Shown one piece after another: positions 6,409-7,711 of a DNA stretch of 7,711 nucleotides (the first letter of the stretch is position 1; every line of letters starts with the position of its first letter). The notes below the pieces were generated by a model. That model did no database searches. It was not told the DNA's origin and saw nothing but the letters and a program-made list of their open reading frames with translations. Origin of the DNA: Anaerococcus sp. (lineage in GTDB: Bacteria; Bacillota; Clostridia; Tissierellales; Peptoniphilaceae); the NCBI RefSeq assembly GCF_030825785.1, contig NZ_JAPJPG010000058.1, positions 1 through 7,711 on the forward strand, given 5' to 3'. Both the position numbers and the translations under genes were made by a program.

Positions 6409-7317
6409 TTAACTTTTCCTCTTTGTCATATTTAAAATCGAAGAAGCAGATAAAACTAGGACCATACCCAAGGCAAGTCTTAGGGTAAATACTTCTCCTA
6501 GAACTATAACGGATAGGATAGATCCGAACAGAGGAATAAAGAGCTTATAGATTCCAAATTCGTTTGCGGAATGTTTTTGAAGGACTAGGGTCCAAATAGT
6601 AAAGGCAGTTGCCGAAATGAAGGCTGCATAAACTAAGAGGATAGCCGCTTTGCCTGTAAAGGAAATCCATCCTCCACTAAGGCTTCTTCCTACTATAATT
6701 AAGATAATAGATCCTACAAAAAACTGAAGGCCTGTAAGAAGATAGCCATTCATCCCCTTGCCGTACTTTCTCACGAGGACTGTACACAAGGCATTTATTG
6801 AAGTAGAAACTATGATAAACCCTTCGCCGGTAAGCTTCATAGCTTCTCCGCCGATTGGTTTTCCAGTATTTGTTATTATAATTCCAATAGTTCCTATCAC
6901 GAGAGCTAAGATCATCTTTGAATTAATCTTATCTTCTGGTAAAAGCAGGGCAGAAAATATCACTACTATAAATGAATTTGCTGCTTGGATGATTGAAGAT
7001 TTGACTCCGAATGTGTTTGACAGACCTATATAGTAGAAAAGATACTGGATACTAGTCTGAATTAAACCTAAAATTATGACGAACTTCCAATCGAGCTTCT
7101 TGAAATCTCTAAAGTTTCTATCAAATATCAAAAAATAGATAAGTGTTATAATGCCAGCCATAAAAAATCTAATTCCAGCGACTAAGATCTTTGCTCCTGT
7201 ATCAGAGCCTGTCAGTCCTAGTTCGATATAGGTAGTTTTTATGGTAGGGATGGCTGAGCCCCACAAAAGCATTGCAAGTATTGAAAAAATAATTGCTATT
7301 TTTTTATTTTTTAACAA
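6409..7317 (-). CDS. DMT superfamily permease, EamA family (drug/metabolite exporter)
   Basis: 302 aa, the standard length for ten-helix EamA proteins. Two EamA repeats are seen, roughly residues 7-150 and 160-298. The first begins with the family-typical opening helix containing LLWGSAIP, and ARG/AGIRFFMAG-type second-helix features follow. The protein is almost entirely hydrophobic with short basic loops and ends in a basic tail (MTKRKS). The family exports amino acids, metabolites or drugs; the substrate cannot be read from sequence. The start is TTG at 7317-7315, supported by AGGAGG (plus-strand 7324-7329) 6 nt upstream; the next in-frame ATG would remove most of the first helix. It is monocistronic, converges on pdxS, and is preceded by a long structured leader that probably regulates it. 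Confidence 0.9.
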   Translation of the reverse strand: MLKNKKIAIIFSILAMLLWGSAIPTIKTTYIELGLTGSDTGAKILVAGIRFFMAGIITLIYFLIFDRNFRDFKKLDWKFVIILGLIQTSIQYLFYYIGLSNTFGVKSSIIQAANSFIVVIFSALLLPEDKINSKMILALVIGTIGIIITNTGKPIGGEAMKLTGEGFIIVSTSINALCTVLVRKYGKGMNGYLLTGLQFFVGSIILIIVGRSLSGGWISFTGKAAILLVYAAFISATAFTIWTLVLQKHSANEFGIYKLFIPLFGSILSVIVLGEVFTLRLALGMVLVLSASSILNMTKRKS

Positions 7318-7323
7318 AAAAAA

Positions 7324-7356
7324 CCTCCTAAAGTAATTTATAATATTATTACTTTA
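7324..7356 (-). promoter_or_regulatory. Shine-Dalgarno of the EamA gene with abutting hairpin
   Basis: On the minus strand a 9-bp perfect stem, TAAAGTAAT with ATTACTTTA (plus-strand 7329-7337 and 7348-7356), has a 10-nt loop and ends exactly at AGGAGG, sharing its first A. With the TTG start this suggests control of ribosome access, which is inference. Confidence 0.5.
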
Positions 7357-7418
7357 CTTAAAATAAGCTATTTATCAAAGGTAAATAAAGTTTATGGTAA
7401 ATATATATTTACATAAAT

Positions 7419-7447
7419 AAAAAACCATTACTTATGTAATGGCCTTT
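7419..7447 (-). terminator. Intrinsic terminator inside the EamA leader (attenuator candidate)
   Basis: Read on the minus strand, CCATTAC, loop ATAA and GTAATGG (plus-strand 7425-7442) are followed by six T. A-G-rich bases upstream (AAAGG, 7443-7447) can extend the stem into the T-run. It lies about 60-80 nt after the predicted start and 100 nt before the gene. It should therefore stop transcription before the EamA gene unless relieved. Confidence 0.65.
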
Positions 7448-7508
7448 GATAATTGCAATCTTTTAGATTGCATGAGTTAAACAGCGAAAGTTATATTCTT
7501 TCTAATCT

Positions 7509-7537
7509 AGTATAACAAGACTTGGACTTTCTGTAAA
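7509..7537 (-). promoter_or_regulatory. Extended -10 promoter of the EamA leader
   Basis: On the minus strand: -35 TTTACA (7537-7532), a 17-nt spacer ending in TGT, then -10 TATACT (7514-7509). The TGn extension strengthens it. The predicted start is near 7502. Confidence 0.72.
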
Positions 7538-7711
7538 GTATTTTTGGCTTAAATTAGCTAATGTAGAATAAATTTAAACGAATGCATAATAAATTTAAGG
7601 ATATTATAAAAATAATTAAAATAGAGATGTTAATTTTTGCTGAAAGATAAAATTTTTATCATTATTTAAATTTTATTTTGTTAACCTATTCTGCAACACC
7701 ACCTTTTATCC
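7538..7711. other. AT-rich intergenic stretch, no gene seen
   Basis: No open frame with a ribosome binding site is visible on either strand. It contains an 11-nt direct repeat AATAAATTTAA at 7567-7577 and 7588-7598 (period 21), upstream of the EamA promoter, and an AT palindrome GATAAAA/TTTTATC near 7646-7660. The right edge may touch the end of a neighbouring gene, but too little is present to say. Confidence 0.5.

Larger units (their letters stand above)
7318..7502 (-). promoter_or_regulatory. Structured 5' leader of the EamA gene, unknown class
   Basis: From the predicted start near 7502 the minus-strand RNA begins with hairpin GAAAG/CTTTC (7498-7502 with 7486-7490). Next come a 7-bp hairpin TGCAATC/GATTGCA (7454-7472), the internal terminator, an AT palindrome (7391-7417) and the SD hairpin. 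TTATCAAAGG and CCTTTGATAA (7443-7452 and 7372-7381) are complementary across the terminator. No known riboswitch or T-box core is recognised. Confidence 0.5.

Noticed and set aside
6758..7033. 91-aa plus-strand frame inside the EamA gene
   Set aside because: It is antisense to a complete ten-helix permease, with no ribosome binding site or domain.
7434..7473. Leader peptide of 13 codons on the minus strand (ATG in the 7454-7472 hairpin, stop near the terminator)
   Set aside because: No Shine-Dalgarno precedes the ATG and there is no run of a regulatory codon, so peptide-based attenuation is not supported.
7686..7711. Possible C-terminal codons (IKGGVAE, then TAG) of a minus-strand gene at the right edge
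   Set aside because: Seven codons are too few, and no terminator confirms a gene end there.
1..7711. CRISPR array, tRNA or rRNA genes
   Set aside because: No regularly spaced repeats, cloverleaf or rRNA-like sequence were seen on either strand.

Overview
The window (7,711 bases) comes from a low-GC, Gram-positive-type chromosome. The signs are AT-rich sequence, heavy use of AGA/AGG, ATA and CTA codons, strong AAGGAG-type ribosome binding sites, a T-box leader, a lipobox substrate-binding protein and Firmicutes-style intrinsic terminators. The overall style suggests an anaerobic coccus of the Peptoniphilaceae (Anaerococcus-like). That assignment is inference from style only, not from a match.

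Layout from left to right. Positions 1-1056 hold the 3' portion of an IS110-family transposase (plus strand) that runs in from outside the window, followed by its short downstream end. At 1240-2250 lies a carbamoyltransferase of the ornithine carbamoyltransferase (OTC) family. It has an intact carbamoyl-phosphate site but substitutions at the residues that normally hold ornithine. A consensus promoter (2285-2313) then drives a full T-box leader (about 2320-2572). The leader controls a three-gene ABC importer operon: lipoprotein (2605-3573), permease (3583-4452) and ATPase (4445-5200), of the TrpXYZ-like family. The specifier region of this T-box contains no UGG, so tryptophan is not supported as the signal.

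Positions 5201-5400 hold no gene but contain several mutually compatible stems ending in a strong intrinsic terminator, either an elaborate 3' UTR or a small structured RNA. pdxS (5481-6338), the PLP synthase subunit of the DXP-independent vitamin B6 route, has its own promoter and is monocistronic, with no pdxT beside it. It converges on a DMT/EamA-family permease on the minus strand (6409-7317), and the two share a bidirectional terminator.

The EamA gene has the most unusual upstream region in the window. An extended -10 promoter starts a roughly 185-nt leader. This leader contains two hairpins, an intrinsic terminator before the gene, a long AT palindrome, a 10-bp long-range inverted repeat and a 9-bp hairpin abutting the Shine-Dalgarno of a TTG start codon. 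It looks like an attenuator or riboswitch-type control region of a class I do not recognise. Beyond the promoter, the last 170 bases are AT-rich and I see no gene in them.

Functionally, the genes are small independent transcription units (amino-acid metabolism, amino-acid uptake, cofactor synthesis, export) rather than one pathway. RNA-level control is the common theme. The most interesting points are the altered carbamoyltransferase pocket, the non-Trp T-box on a TrpXYZ-like operon and the unexplained EamA leader.
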